Shown here: positions 8,200 to 15,802 of the stretch, piece after piece
How the letters are laid out: each line of letters begins with the position of its first letter
Position numbering within the stretch: position 1 is the stretch's first letter
From: a virus
DNA: 24,712 bases
IMG/VR virus record: IMGVR_UViG_3300006071_001298
Coordinates: 1 to 24,712 of that record
Strand: one strand, 5' to 3'
Notes under the pieces: model-generated
Told to the model about the DNA's origin: nothing
Seen by the model: the letters and a program-made list of their open reading frames with translations, nothing else
Database searches by the model: none
Program-made: the position numbers and the translations under genes

Positions 8200-9500
8200 T
8201 AGATAAGGTAATTATTTTTAGATAGAGTATCTTTCAATTGATTCTTTATATTATTAAATGGTGATTTATCAATAGGACCAGGAGCCGATGGACCAGATGG
8301 TGTTGCAATTGTCATAGCATCTATTGCATCGATTAATTGTCCCAATAAATCTACTAATTTGTTACCTAAGATAGCCTGTTGGTCTGCACCATCTTTACCA
8401 TGAAATACTTTACCACCACTATTAACTGCTAATATAACATTTTTATTATTTTTAGCATTTATTTCAATATTACCATTTTGAGAAATAAGTGTATAACCCT
8501 TTTCAGTATCTATTGTAACAATATCATCAGTAAAGATACTAAATGTTTTTTTACTAAACAAAAATGTCTCTGCATTTTTTGATGAAAGAATTATTCTACC
8601 TGTATTAACTACTATTTGATCTCCAATTAAATTATCTGAAGATGGATAGTTAGAATTTGCTTCTTTACTAACTTTTACATTTGTAGAATTAAAAAGTGTT
8701 TTATATTGACCGGATGTTATTTGTATTGAACTACCATCACCATTTACATCCTCACTTACTACATCATATATTTTCTTTTGTTGATTATTAGAACTTTCTC
8801 CATTACGAATTAATATTGCAGGATAAGATGTTCCATTTGTTTTATCATCATGTATATATCCACTAAAACGAATTGAATGTCCAAATCTACCTTGAATTAT
8901 AGTATCACCCTCATTCATAGCTAATTGATGAATTTTCATATTTCTTTTAAAATATTTACCACCAAACCCATCCTTTATATTATCAGAAGTATTTGTACCT
9001 TTATCCGAATTAGCTATGCCCGTTTGTGAAGTTTCTTGATAATTGTTTAAATTACTATTACTACCACCATCAGTCTCCTTTGTAGTTTTCAATCCATATA
9101 AAACTAATGTTGTATCTGTATTAAAGTTTGGAGAATTTTCTGGAGTTATTTTTTCGTAATAATCTCTACCCGATATATTATAAATTCTTACAGTCTCATT
9201 TTTTACGGGTATTTGTAAAAACTCTCTTCTTAAAGGATATGCAACCGATAATTTATCTTCATTTATTTCAACCGCTGCACCAGGCTTTCTATAATAAATA
9301 GCACCATAATATAATCCATCTTTGTCTATATAATCACTATCTTTAAATTCAGAATATGCTTTATCTAAATCTTGTATTGGATTTTTAATATCACTTATAT
9401 TCAATACTACACTATGAACCAATGCAATGTCGTATTGCAATCCAGTTGTATTAGGTGCAAAATTTGCAGAAACTTGTTGTGATTGGAAAAAATTAGCCAT
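8199..9500 (-). CDS. gp5: Baseplate hub/central spike protein, gp5-like without lysozyme domain
   Basis: 433 residues. The first ~160 contain a strand-rich region with 'LSVAYPLRREFLQIPVKNETVRIYNI', as in the OB fold of gp5-like spike proteins. A second region (about 185-270) includes 'IIQGRFGHSIRFSGY' and 'AILIRNG', which I associate with phage gp5-type proteins. Residues about 290-375 show short repeated strands ('GRIILSSKNAETFLFS', 'IVTIDTEKGYTLIS', 'IEINAKNNKNVIL') fitting a trimeric beta-helix needle. The tail is Pro/Ser-rich and then helical. In T4, gp5 carries a lysozyme domain between OB fold and needle; no ExxxxxxxxDxxxxxT-type motif is apparent here, and wall hydrolysis appears to have moved to the next gene. 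It overlaps both neighbours by one base. Confidence 0.78.
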   Translation of the reverse strand: MANFFQSQQVSANFAPNTTGLQYDIALVHSVVLNISDIKNPIQDLDKAYSEFKDSDYIDKDGLYYGAIYYRKPGAAVEINEDKLSVAYPLRREFLQIPVKNETVRIYNISGRDYYEKITPENSPNFNTDTTLVLYGLKTTKETDGGSNSNLNNYQETSQTGIANSDKGTNTSDNIKDGFGGKYFKRNMKIHQLAMNEGDTIIQGRFGHSIRFSGYIHDDKTNGTSYPAILIRNGESSNNQQKKIYDVVSEDVNGDGSSIQITSGQYKTLFNSTNVKVSKEANSNYPSSDNLIGDQIVVNTGRIILSSKNAETFLFSKKTFSIFTDDIVTIDTEKGYTLISQNGNIEINAKNNKNVILAVNSGGKVFHGKDGADQQAILGNKLVDLLGQLIDAIDAMTIATPSGPSAPGPIDKSPFNNIKNQLKDTLSKNNYLI

Positions 9501-9922
9501 TATTTACTACCCAATGTTTCTTTTAAGTTTTCAATTTCAAATTCTAAATCTTCAATCTTATCTTCTGTATTTTGTGTTATTTCTTTTGCAGTTGCATCCA
9601 TTTCCTCTAATAATGCTTTCTTATCATCTTCACTTAACCAACCTTCATCACCTGCCTTCTTAGTGTTTGCTAATACTAACTTTTGTGCTATATTCGCAAT
9701 CTTAATAAGGTGGTCATCATTACTAATACTAGCTTCTATCAATTGAGTAATAATAGGACCAACAGTCACTACATCTCTGGTTGAAGTAACTAACTTTCTC
9801 ATTTCCTCAATTAATGCTGAAATGTTTTTCTTTTTTGCTTGTTGGTTTTCATAGATATCTCCCAACAAATCACTAAATGTTTTTCCCTTAAATAAAGGAA
9901 AATTCATGTCTACACTTTCCAT
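9500..9922 (-). CDS. Helical hypothetical protein preceding the spike gene
   Basis: 140 residues, predicted almost entirely helical. The start 'MNFPLFKGKTFSDLLGDIYENQQ' (from Met6) resembles a family of unnamed small proteins I associate with uncultured marine T4-like phages. A Glu/Asp-rich C-terminal coiled-coil helix (about 110-140) ends it. Either Met1 (9922) or Met6 (9907) could be the start. It heads the tail operon and its stop overlaps the spike start by one base, so it could be a tail or hub assembly factor. The 34-base gap upstream, after the carbamoyltransferase, has no promoter of the type seen elsewhere in the window. No enzymatic motif. Confidence 0.72.
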   Translation of the reverse strand: MESVDMNFPLFKGKTFSDLLGDIYENQQAKKKNISALIEEMRKLVTSTRDVVTVGPIITQLIEASISNDDHLIKIANIAQKLVLANTKKAGDEGWLSEDDKKALLEEMDATAKEITQNTEDKIEDLEFEIENLKETLGSK

Positions 9923-9956
9923 AAATCTTTTTTATAAATATTGTGTAAATAAAAAC

Positions 9957-11654
9957 TTACTTACTAATGATATAACTACCCAAAACTAAATAATCCATTT
10001 CACAATCGTAAAATGTTTTAATAGCAGTTTCAGGATCTAATACTATTGTTTGACCTCTTAAATTGAATGAGGTATTAAGTAGAATAGGATATCCACTTAG
10101 TTTCTTAAATTCCTTAAGTAAGAAATATATGTCTGTATTAAATTCTCTCTTTACTGTCTGAACTCTTGCTGTACCATCGGCGTGAGTAATTGATGGTAAA
10201 CCTGCAATAAAACCATCCTTAACCTTAAATACTTGATTCATATAAGGAACTTCTTGTCCTAACATTTCAAAGTAGTTATTGGCTTCATCTGCAAGTACCA
10301 TAGGAGCAAATGGCCGGAAACCTTCTCTTTTTTTAATTACTCTATTAACTTTAGGTTTAATATCTGGAATAGTTGGGTTAGCTAAAATAGAACGATGTCC
10401 CAATGCTCTTTGTCCAAATTCACTACTACCTTTAAACCAACCTACAATTGCTCCTTTATGAATCAACTCAGCTACTTGCTTATGTAGTGACATCGGGTTT
10501 AGAGTGTGTTTAATCTTATCTTTAGGAACAAGTCTATGAAGTACATTAAGATAATCTGCATTGTGATAATGAGGACCTAAATAGGGATTATGGTTATCTA
10601 CCTTTGGGTGTGTAGGATTGTGTTTATAAAATTCATATAATGCACAACCAATAGCACTACCAGCATCAGATGGAGCAGGTGGTACATAAACATTCTTATA
10701 CGGAGTATTTAGAGTTATCTTACCATTTGCTAAACCATTATATGCACAACCACCACTTAAACATAAATTATCCATTGGGTAGTGTGAATGAAAATTATTC
10801 AACATTGCAAAGAATAATCTTTCGTAATGAGTCTGTAATGAAAATGCAATGTCCATATATTGTGGTTCAATTTCACTTTCAGGTGTTCTCGGTGCTATAT
10901 TAAATAATTCAGCCATTTTTTCGGTAAACATACCTCTTTCTGAATAATGGAATGAAAAATATTTCAAATCCAATTCTAATGTGTTTCCGTTTAGTTTTGC
11001 TAACTTTTCAAATTGTTCTTTATAAATATCTTTAGAATTACCGTATGCTGCTAATCCCATAACTTTGTATTCACCACTATTAGGTTTGAATCCTAAAAAT
11101 GCTGTAACTGATGCGTATAATAAACCCAATGAATGTGGAAAATAATTTCTTTCTAATTGTTGAATGTATTTACCTTTTACTCCCAACCCTAATACGGCTG
11201 TTTCATTTTCACCAACTCCATCAACGGAGAATAAATGTGATTCGGTAAATGGTGATGTATAGAATGAATATGCTAAGTGAGAAAGATGATGTTCACAATA
11301 TTTTATTTCACCTCTATACTTTAATGTATTTCTAATAATAGAATCAATATCATTATTACCTTTCCATGTCAATAACTTTTTAGTTAATCTCCATGTTTTA
11401 GGAAAATATTTGTGATATTGTTCTTTAAATCTTTCGTATTTCTTTTTAGGATCTTCGTACCAAACAATTTTATCTATTTGATTAATCTTAAGTTTATTTT
11501 GTTTTAGAATCCAATTAATCGAATTGATAGGAAATCTTTGGTCATGTTTAATACCGGTAAATCTTTCTTCCTCTTGTGCAGACAAGACCTTACCATCTAC
11601 AATTAATGCAGCTGCTGAGTCGTGGTAAAAAGCTGATATACCTAGTATTCTCAT
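9957..11654 (-). CDS. Carbamoyltransferase, NodU/CmcH/TobZ family
   Basis: 565 residues, full length for the family. These two-domain enzymes make carbamoyl-adenylate from carbamoyl phosphate and ATP, then transfer the carbamoyl group to a hydroxyl, usually on a sugar or antibiotic. Visible landmarks: 'GISAFYHDSAAAL' (5-17), 'EEERF' (28-32), the metal-binding 'EHHLSHLAYSFY' (121-132, His122/123 and His126), 'SVDGVGE' (143-149), 'NSGEYKVMGLAAYG' (192-205), 'CLSGGCAYN' (298-306), the YrdC-like C-terminal 'SEFGQRALGHRSILANP' (411-427), 'FRPFAPMVL' (446-454) and 'LLNTSFNLRGQTIV' (525-538). All key elements are intact. The start overlaps the sigma-factor stop as ATGA, so they are co-translated. 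The acceptor is unknown: a surface glycan, DNA base sugar or host metabolite are all possible. Confidence 0.95.
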   Translation of the reverse strand: MRILGISAFYHDSAAALIVDGKVLSAQEEERFTGIKHDQRFPINSINWILKQNKLKINQIDKIVWYEDPKKKYERFKEQYHKYFPKTWRLTKKLLTWKGNNDIDSIIRNTLKYRGEIKYCEHHLSHLAYSFYTSPFTESHLFSVDGVGENETAVLGLGVKGKYIQQLERNYFPHSLGLLYASVTAFLGFKPNSGEYKVMGLAAYGNSKDIYKEQFEKLAKLNGNTLELDLKYFSFHYSERGMFTEKMAELFNIAPRTPESEIEPQYMDIAFSLQTHYERLFFAMLNNFHSHYPMDNLCLSGGCAYNGLANGKITLNTPYKNVYVPPAPSDAGSAIGCALYEFYKHNPTHPKVDNHNPYLGPHYHNADYLNVLHRLVPKDKIKHTLNPMSLHKQVAELIHKGAIVGWFKGSSEFGQRALGHRSILANPTIPDIKPKVNRVIKKREGFRPFAPMVLADEANNYFEMLGQEVPYMNQVFKVKDGFIAGLPSITHADGTARVQTVKREFNTDIYFLLKEFKKLSGYPILLNTSFNLRGQTIVLDPETAIKTFYDCEMDYLVLGSYIISK

Positions 11655-12379
11655 TTAGTTATTACTCTCTTCCAAAACGGGTCTTTTGATTCTTGTGTAA
11701 TATCTCCTTCATCTAAAAATTGATAATACAATTTCATTTGAGTTTCTTTCATTTTAGAAACAACTTTAGTTATATAATGTGTTTTATAACCAGTCATTTC
11801 TCTTACCAATAAGTATAACGATTTTTTATTAAATGATTCTATATATTCTGCTCTTCTAAATAATTCTAAAACAGCATCTGCAATTTGAATATCTCTTTTC
11901 TTTGAAAATTCTCTATTAAGATTTAAATCCCAATATTGTAACATTCTATCATTAAAAGTTTTGAATTCTTCATTGTGAGATGTTTGTTTGAAATCATTTT
12001 CCAAATCCCAACTTTCAGGCATTTCACTAATTTGAGATGTAGCTTTAAATCTTTTATAATTTGAGTTGTTATTTAAAATAAGATAATTACGAGCTGCGAT
12101 TGTAAAGTAACTGAATGCTTTACCTTTGCCTTCTTCAAATTTATGAATTTTTTCCAAAAGAAATGAAATTACTTCATGTTTAATATCTTCTTTATCATCA
12201 TCAAAATAAGTAAATCCCCAAGTATTTAATACATTTTCCGCTAACTTATAAAATGAATAGTGGATATGTTCTGAATATAATTTATTCCTTTCTAATTGAT
12301 TTGTTGACTTATTGTATGCTATAATAGCAGCTTCCGTTTGCTCCGTAAAGTAACGGGTGTCTTTTTTCTTTCTACCCAT
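11651..12379 (-). CDS. gp55: Late-transcription sigma factor, T4 gp55-like
   Basis: 242 residues. The core 'DDKEDIKHEVISFLLEKIHKFE' followed by 'GKGKAFSYFTIAARNYLI' (61-101) matches sigma region 2 as found in gp55-type phage factors: a 'D..HEV..FL..K..KF' helix, then 'AFSYFT..ARN'. The C-terminal ~60 residues may form a short DNA- or clamp-contacting helical region ('REMTGYKTHYITKVVSKMKETQM', about 188-210). The N-terminus is basic ('MGRKKKD'). In T4, gp55 replaces the host sigma and recognises late promoters (TATAAATA) with gp33 and the sliding clamp gp45. It overlaps the small membrane-protein gene by 8 bases upstream and the carbamoyltransferase by 4 bases downstream. I see no convincing late promoter in this window, so promoter preference is open. 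Confidence 0.82.
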   Translation of the reverse strand: MGRKKKDTRYFTEQTEAAIIAYNKSTNQLERNKLYSEHIHYSFYKLAENVLNTWGFTYFDDDKEDIKHEVISFLLEKIHKFEEGKGKAFSYFTIAARNYLILNNNSNYKRFKATSQISEMPESWDLENDFKQTSHNEEFKTFNDRMLQYWDLNLNREFSKKRDIQIADAVLELFRRAEYIESFNKKSLYLLVREMTGYKTHYITKVVSKMKETQMKLYYQFLDEGDITQESKDPFWKRVITK

Positions 12380-12644
12380 TAGTTTCTTCTATTTCTTTTA
12401 AATTTTTTTCAATAGTATCTTTCAAATCATTAAATATGGCACCAACTTCATCATCACTTTCAAATGCACCATTAGTATCTATTTCTTTCATTGCTACATA
12501 CATTGCAATAAGTTTATCTAAATTATATTGTAGTTTTAAATCCTGAGCTTCTACTAATTCTTCCATTTTCTCCAATTTTTTTAGGAGATTCCAAATTATA
12601 TAACCCAATGTAAGTAAAACTAATATTGTTAATATTACAAACAT
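12372..12644 (-). CDS. Small single-pass membrane protein with cytoplasmic coiled coil
   Basis: 90 residues. Residues 2-20 ('FVILTILVLLTLGYIIWNL') form one strong transmembrane helix at the very N-terminus with no cleavage motif, so it is probably a membrane anchor. The rest is a charged helix with the stretch 'EIDTNGAFESDDEVGAIF' (about 54-71), a pattern I associate with an unnamed small-protein family of marine T4-like phages. It starts 1 base after the peptide deformylase stop and overlaps the sigma factor gene by 8 bases, so it belongs to that operon. The role is unknown. Confidence 0.75.
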   Translation of the reverse strand: MFVILTILVLLTLGYIIWNLLKKLEKMEELVEAQDLKLQYNLDKLIAMYVAMKEIDTNGAFESDDEVGAIFNDLKDTIEKNLKEIEETNG

Positions 12645-12645
12645 A

Positions 12646-13263
12646 TTATGCTACCTCCCATCCTTGTTCTAAGTAAGTTGATAAATTCTTTTTCTTAACT
12701 GAAAGTGTTTCTTCACCCTTTTTAAGAATAAATTTTTCATTTCTACCTAATTTAGCAAATGCAGTTAAATGTACAGTTTCAGTATATTGTCTATCTCTAA
12801 TTGTTAAACCATTTAAGTGGTCAACTTCATGTTGAACACAAACTGATTCTAATAATCCTAAATCACTAAATAATTTATTAATATCTTCGTGATTTCTTTC
12901 TTCCGTACCAAATTCTAATACGTCAGGAAAATTATCTGCTTTTACCTTTACATTATAAGAACGAACTGTCTTAATAGGTTTTTTCATTGTTTTGGGTAAA
13001 GATAAACAACCTTCAAAATAAACCAATTTTTCTTGTCCTTCATCAACTATTTCTGGATTAACTAATACTAATGGAGTTTCTCTCACATTAATTACACAAA
13101 TTCTTTTATTTAATCCAATTTGATTTGCACTCATACCTAAACCTTGTTGTTCGGTTACTGCGGTTAATAATGCAGCTGTTGCTAAATCTTGTTCTTCTTT
13201 AGTGAATGGTGTGTTAGGAATTGATTGTTTTAATATTCCCTTGTCTGTTACTATTTTTATCAT
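12646..13263 (-). CDS. def: Peptide deformylase
   Basis: 205 residues. The enzyme removes the formyl group from N-terminal formyl-methionine of new proteins using a bound metal. All three defining motifs are present: motif I 'GLGMSANQIG' (41-50, Gln48), motif II 'EGCLSLP' (84-90, metal ligand Cys86) and motif III 'QHEVDHLNG' (144-152, ligands His145 and His149, catalytic Glu146). It should be active. Unusual points are a longer segment between motifs II and III, including 'ERNHEDINKLFSDLGLLES' (122-140), and a basic C-terminal extension (about 165-205, ending 'STYLEQGWEVA'). Cyanophage deformylases are usually shorter. A promoter lies immediately upstream; the leader is only about a dozen bases and A/T-rich. 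Confidence 0.95.
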   Translation of the reverse strand: MIKIVTDKGILKQSIPNTPFTKEEQDLATAALLTAVTEQQGLGMSANQIGLNKRICVINVRETPLVLVNPEIVDEGQEKLVYFEGCLSLPKTMKKPIKTVRSYNVKVKADNFPDVLEFGTEERNHEDINKLFSDLGLLESVCVQHEVDHLNGLTIRDRQYTETVHLTAFAKLGRNEKFILKKGEETLSVKKKNLSTYLEQGWEVA

Positions 13264-13280
13264 ATGTAATGTTTAATACT

Positions 13281-13311
13281 CAAATATACATTAAATAATT
13301 AATTATTCAAA
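13281..13311 (-). promoter_or_regulatory. Bacteroidota-type promoter for the def-sigma-carbamoyltransferase operon
   Basis: On the minus strand TTTG (13311-13308) is followed after exactly 19 bases by TATATTTG (13288-13281). This fits the Bacteroidota primary-sigma consensus (TTTG near -33, TAnnTTTG near -7). The predicted start is around 13275, about 12 bases before the deformylase ATG. The 14-mer GTATATTTGAGTAT at the -7 element is identical to the one at the 19436-19466 promoter. The -33 element lies in the last codons of the upstream SGNH gene. Confidence 0.75.
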
Positions 13312-13967
13312 ATAAATTTATGTATTTTTTCGGCTAATCGTATGTTTTCACTATTACTTATATGACCATCATTCCATTTACCATTTGTTTCATCTGATAT
13401 TTTTTCTAAATTTGTAGAGCAAACAAAGGGATCATTATTATCTAATATAATCATTCTTTTATCTTCTATTACATTAATTTTATTTGGTTTTATCCAAAAT
13501 AAAGAATAACATTTAATTCCATAACTTTCTAAAAAATTAAATATAGAATATACTCTTTGCATTTCATACCAACTACGATATTCTTCAAATTTGTCTAAAT
13601 ATGATAATAAAACTATACTATCTTCCATAGTAATATTAGTTTCTCTTAAAAGCATATCTATATCTATCTTTGGATTTAATACGAAGTCTTTCCATTGCAA
13701 ATTATTATCATTTATTCTAAAAAATGCATTTTGAAAGAATTGAAATTGAAATACAACTATTTTTGCATTATCAATTAATTCTTTTAAAGAATCTGTTAGT
13801 ATATTAACATTATTAACTAAATTATTACCAACCCCTGCCATATTTTTATAATCCATACCTATTTTTTGTGATAAATAATATGGATATGGTTCGTATGTAT
13901 AATTTAAATCTTTGGGTTTAAAATATTCCATCCCCTTTGTATGACTATCTCCAAAATAGTATATCAT
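13299..13967 (-). CDS. SGNH/GDSL-like hydrolase or transferase
   Basis: 222 residues. The N-terminus 'MIYYFGDSHTKGME' carries block I of the SGNH family (Gly-Asp-Ser with nucleophile Ser8). 'AGVGNN' (44-49) resembles block II, with Gly and Asn oxyanion residues. 'WNDGHISN' near the C-terminus (Asp200, His202) is block V, supplying the Asp-x-x-His-like dyad with the spacing D-G-H. Members are esterases or acyl (often acetyl) transferases or removers acting on glycans or lipids. There is no signal peptide or membrane segment, so it acts in the cytoplasm or on the virion. It is the last gene of a cassette with a 2OG oxygenase, a glycosyltransferase and a SAM methyltransferase (2-6 base gaps), which points to glycan editing. 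The substrate is unknown. Confidence 0.72.
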   Translation of the reverse strand: MIYYFGDSHTKGMEYFKPKDLNYTYEPYPYYLSQKIGMDYKNMAGVGNNLVNNVNILTDSLKELIDNAKIVVFQFQFFQNAFFRINDNNLQWKDFVLNPKIDIDMLLRETNITMEDSIVLLSYLDKFEEYRSWYEMQRVYSIFNFLESYGIKCYSLFWIKPNKINVIEDKRMIILDNNDPFVCSTNLEKISDETNGKWNDGHISNSENIRLAEKIHKFILNN

Positions 13968-13969
13968 AT

Positions 13970-14626
13970 CTATAATTTCTCAAAATAACCACCAATATCA
14001 AATTTTGCTTTCATATTAATTGAACCTGCTTCATTTGGTATAAATTTAGCTGGATCTACTAAACGAAAATCAACTGATACTCTTGTTTGGCTACTATCAT
14101 TGTTTTTATTACCATGATATAAATTTGCACCACTAAATACTAATATTTCACCATAATTAACAGTATATGGTTTGTAATCACCCTTATCTTCTACACTCTC
14201 CATCCAAATTGTATTTTGTTCGTTGGTATTTACAAATGGCATCCAAAAATTAACCTCTGTCACTCCATGATTGTAAGTTCTATCTTTATGCCACTCACCC
14301 ACTCCCAAATTACCTTCTGCTAATTGAACTCTAAATGTTGGTATATCTTGATATATAATTTCATCGTAACCAAATCGTTCTTTAAGCTCTTTTACTAATT
14401 CTAAGTAAGTAGGTAAGAATTCTGTTTTATATTTTTCGTAATATCTTTTATGCCAAATCGTTGCTTGGTCTTTTTCTCTAACAAATAAATCATAATGTTC
14501 TAAAGTATGTAAATCTTCTAATGGAATAGTATCGCCTTCCCATACTTCTAACATTTTTGAAACTATTTCTCTAAATGGATACTTTTTTGTATCGTAACTG
14601 ATTTTGTAAGGTGTTTGTAAATACAT
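13970..14626 (-). CDS. 2OG-Fe(II) oxygenase (phytanoyl-CoA dioxygenase/StrG-like)
   Basis: 218 residues. The iron triad is visible: His113-x-Asp115 in 'GEWHKDRTYNH' and His171 in 'SGANLYHGN', with Arg182 in 'TRVSVDFRLV' placed to bind 2-oxoglutarate. Other fold landmarks are 'EVNFWMPF' (124-131) and 'YGEILVFSG' (158-166). The pattern 'VNFWMPF ... TIWMES ... LVFSGANLYHGN' is closest to small-molecule and sugar-type dioxygenases of the StrG/PhyH kind rather than prolyl hydroxylases. It sits between the family 2 glycosyltransferase and the SGNH hydrolase, so oxidation or hydroxylation of a sugar intermediate is an attractive inference. It is clearly different from the other four oxygenases of the window. 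Confidence 0.85.
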   Translation of the reverse strand: MYLQTPYKISYDTKKYPFREIVSKMLEVWEGDTIPLEDLHTLEHYDLFVREKDQATIWHKRYYEKYKTEFLPTYLELVKELKERFGYDEIIYQDIPTFRVQLAEGNLGVGEWHKDRTYNHGVTEVNFWMPFVNTNEQNTIWMESVEDKGDYKPYTVNYGEILVFSGANLYHGNKNNDSSQTRVSVDFRLVDPAKFIPNEAGSINMKAKFDIGGYFEKL

Positions 14627-14631
14627 AATTT

Positions 14632-15273
14632 TTAATATAAGTTATAATAATCTTTTAATCTTAAATCATTTTCTCTAATTTCTTGTATTTTAGGATCTGC
14701 ATCTAAAATATTGTTTGTAACCGATAATTCACCATAAATAGTATATCCTACTAATTTATAATTTTGTTTTCTCCTATTTCTAGCTTTTACAAATAACCAA
14801 TCATCTTGTCCCCACAATTTCATTTCTTCCGGTATTGGAGAATAATTTTCTTTATGAACAAAGATTGCACAACCCCATCCACCATTTCTTCTTTCAATTG
14901 GTTCTAATCCAAACTCATGTCCATAATGTTCAATATTATATTCCGTTTCATCTAAACCAATTAATCCATTTTGTTCAGTAACGTGAGGTTCTAATATATC
15001 TAATATTTTCCAATCCATCCAAATATCATCATTTAAAATTAGAAGTTTATCATATTTTGCCATGCTTACACCTTTATTCCAAGCTGCGGTTACATAGGTG
15101 TTTTCTCTTTCAATTACATGATATATTTTAGGATGTATGATTTCATATCCCAATTCACCACCACTATTATCAATCAAAATAATTTGACCAACCAAAGGAT
15201 GTTCACATAATTCGTTTAATGTTTCACCCAATCTTTTTGCTTTCCACATTGTGGGTATTATAACTGAATACAT
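14632..15273 (-). CDS. Family 2 (GT-A) glycosyltransferase
   Basis: 213 residues. It begins 'MYSVIIPTMWKAKRLGETLN', the nucleotide-binding first strand and helix of GT2 enzymes, then 'IILIDNSGGE' (31-40), 'TYVTAAWNKGVSMAKYDKLL' (59-78) and a DxD-like 'LNDDIW' (80-85) that would bind the metal and sugar-nucleotide. 'NGGWGCAIFVHKE' (130-142) and 'WGQDDWLF' (154-161) match the acceptor side and the catalytic 'ED/DD' position. The length is short for GT2 but a complete single domain. There is no membrane segment. It follows the SAM methyltransferase by 6 bases and precedes the 2OG oxygenase by 5. The acceptor is unknown. Confidence 0.88.
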   Translation of the reverse strand: MYSVIIPTMWKAKRLGETLNELCEHPLVGQIILIDNSGGELGYEIIHPKIYHVIERENTYVTAAWNKGVSMAKYDKLLILNDDIWMDWKILDILEPHVTEQNGLIGLDETEYNIEHYGHEFGLEPIERRNGGWGCAIFVHKENYSPIPEEMKLWGQDDWLFVKARNRRKQNYKLVGYTIYGELSVTNNILDADPKIQEIRENDLRLKDYYNLY

Positions 15274-15279
15274 ATTTTA

Positions 15280-15801
15280 TTATTTTTTAATTCCGTAAAA
15301 ATATAAATCTGATGGATTTTGTCTACTACTAAATTTATAATCATTAAATATAGAATCAAAATCTATCTCACCTTTCATTATTTCTTCATTTAAGTTTCTA
15401 TAATAATCTCCCACAAATGGTGCATCCTGCGGAGATGTTCTACGAGTCCCATGTTCAGGTCTACCATCTGTTGCACATGTAAATAAAAATAATCCACCAC
15501 TCTTTAAATGGTGAATAATGTTGTTTATTGTTTGAACCCAATATTCATCATGCTCAAAACACTCAGTAGATATAATAACATCATATCTTTCATCCGTTTT
15601 GTATTCATGTCCTCTACTAATTACATCTACATTTTTACCTTTACCTAAATCTACCCCAACATAGGTGTAATCTTCAAATAAATAACGATTATTACCATTT
15701 ATATCCAAAGAACCAATATCTAATACTGAAACTCCTTTAAATTTATCTGGAAACTTTGATTGAACTGAAACGCAAAAATCCTTTTGCTCTTTATGTGCCA
15801 T
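15280..15801 (-). CDS. Class I SAM-dependent methyltransferase (small-molecule type)
   Basis: 173 residues. Motif I 'VSVLDIGSLDINGN' (24-37) is the SAM-binding loop, followed by motif II 'YTYVGVDLGKGKNVD' (45-59) and motif IV-like 'YDVIISTECFEHDEYW' (73-88), then 'LKSGGLFLFTC' (99-109). This is the Methyltransf_11-like pattern of O/N/C-methyltransferases for small molecules and sugars, without a DPPY/SPPY motif, so DNA is an unlikely target. It lies directly upstream of the GT2 glycosyltransferase in a compact cassette. Likely substrates are sugars or sugar-nucleotides (inference). Residues 110-120 ('DGRPEHGTRRT') are unusually basic for this position. Confidence 0.85.
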   Translation of the reverse strand: MAHKEQKDFCVSVQSKFPDKFKGVSVLDIGSLDINGNNRYLFEDYTYVGVDLGKGKNVDVISRGHEYKTDERYDVIISTECFEHDEYWVQTINNIIHHLKSGGLFLFTCATDGRPEHGTRRTSPQDAPFVGDYYRNLNEEIMKGEIDFDSIFNDYKFSSRQNPSDLYFYGIKK

Positions 15802-15802
15802 T

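Noticed and set aside
14632-15273. A complete antibiotic-biosynthesis-like cluster (glycosyltransferase, StrG-like oxygenase, TobZ-like carbamoyltransferase)
   Set aside because: No scaffold-forming enzyme, aminotransferase, sugar-nucleotide synthase or export gene is present; tailoring of an existing phage or host product fits better.
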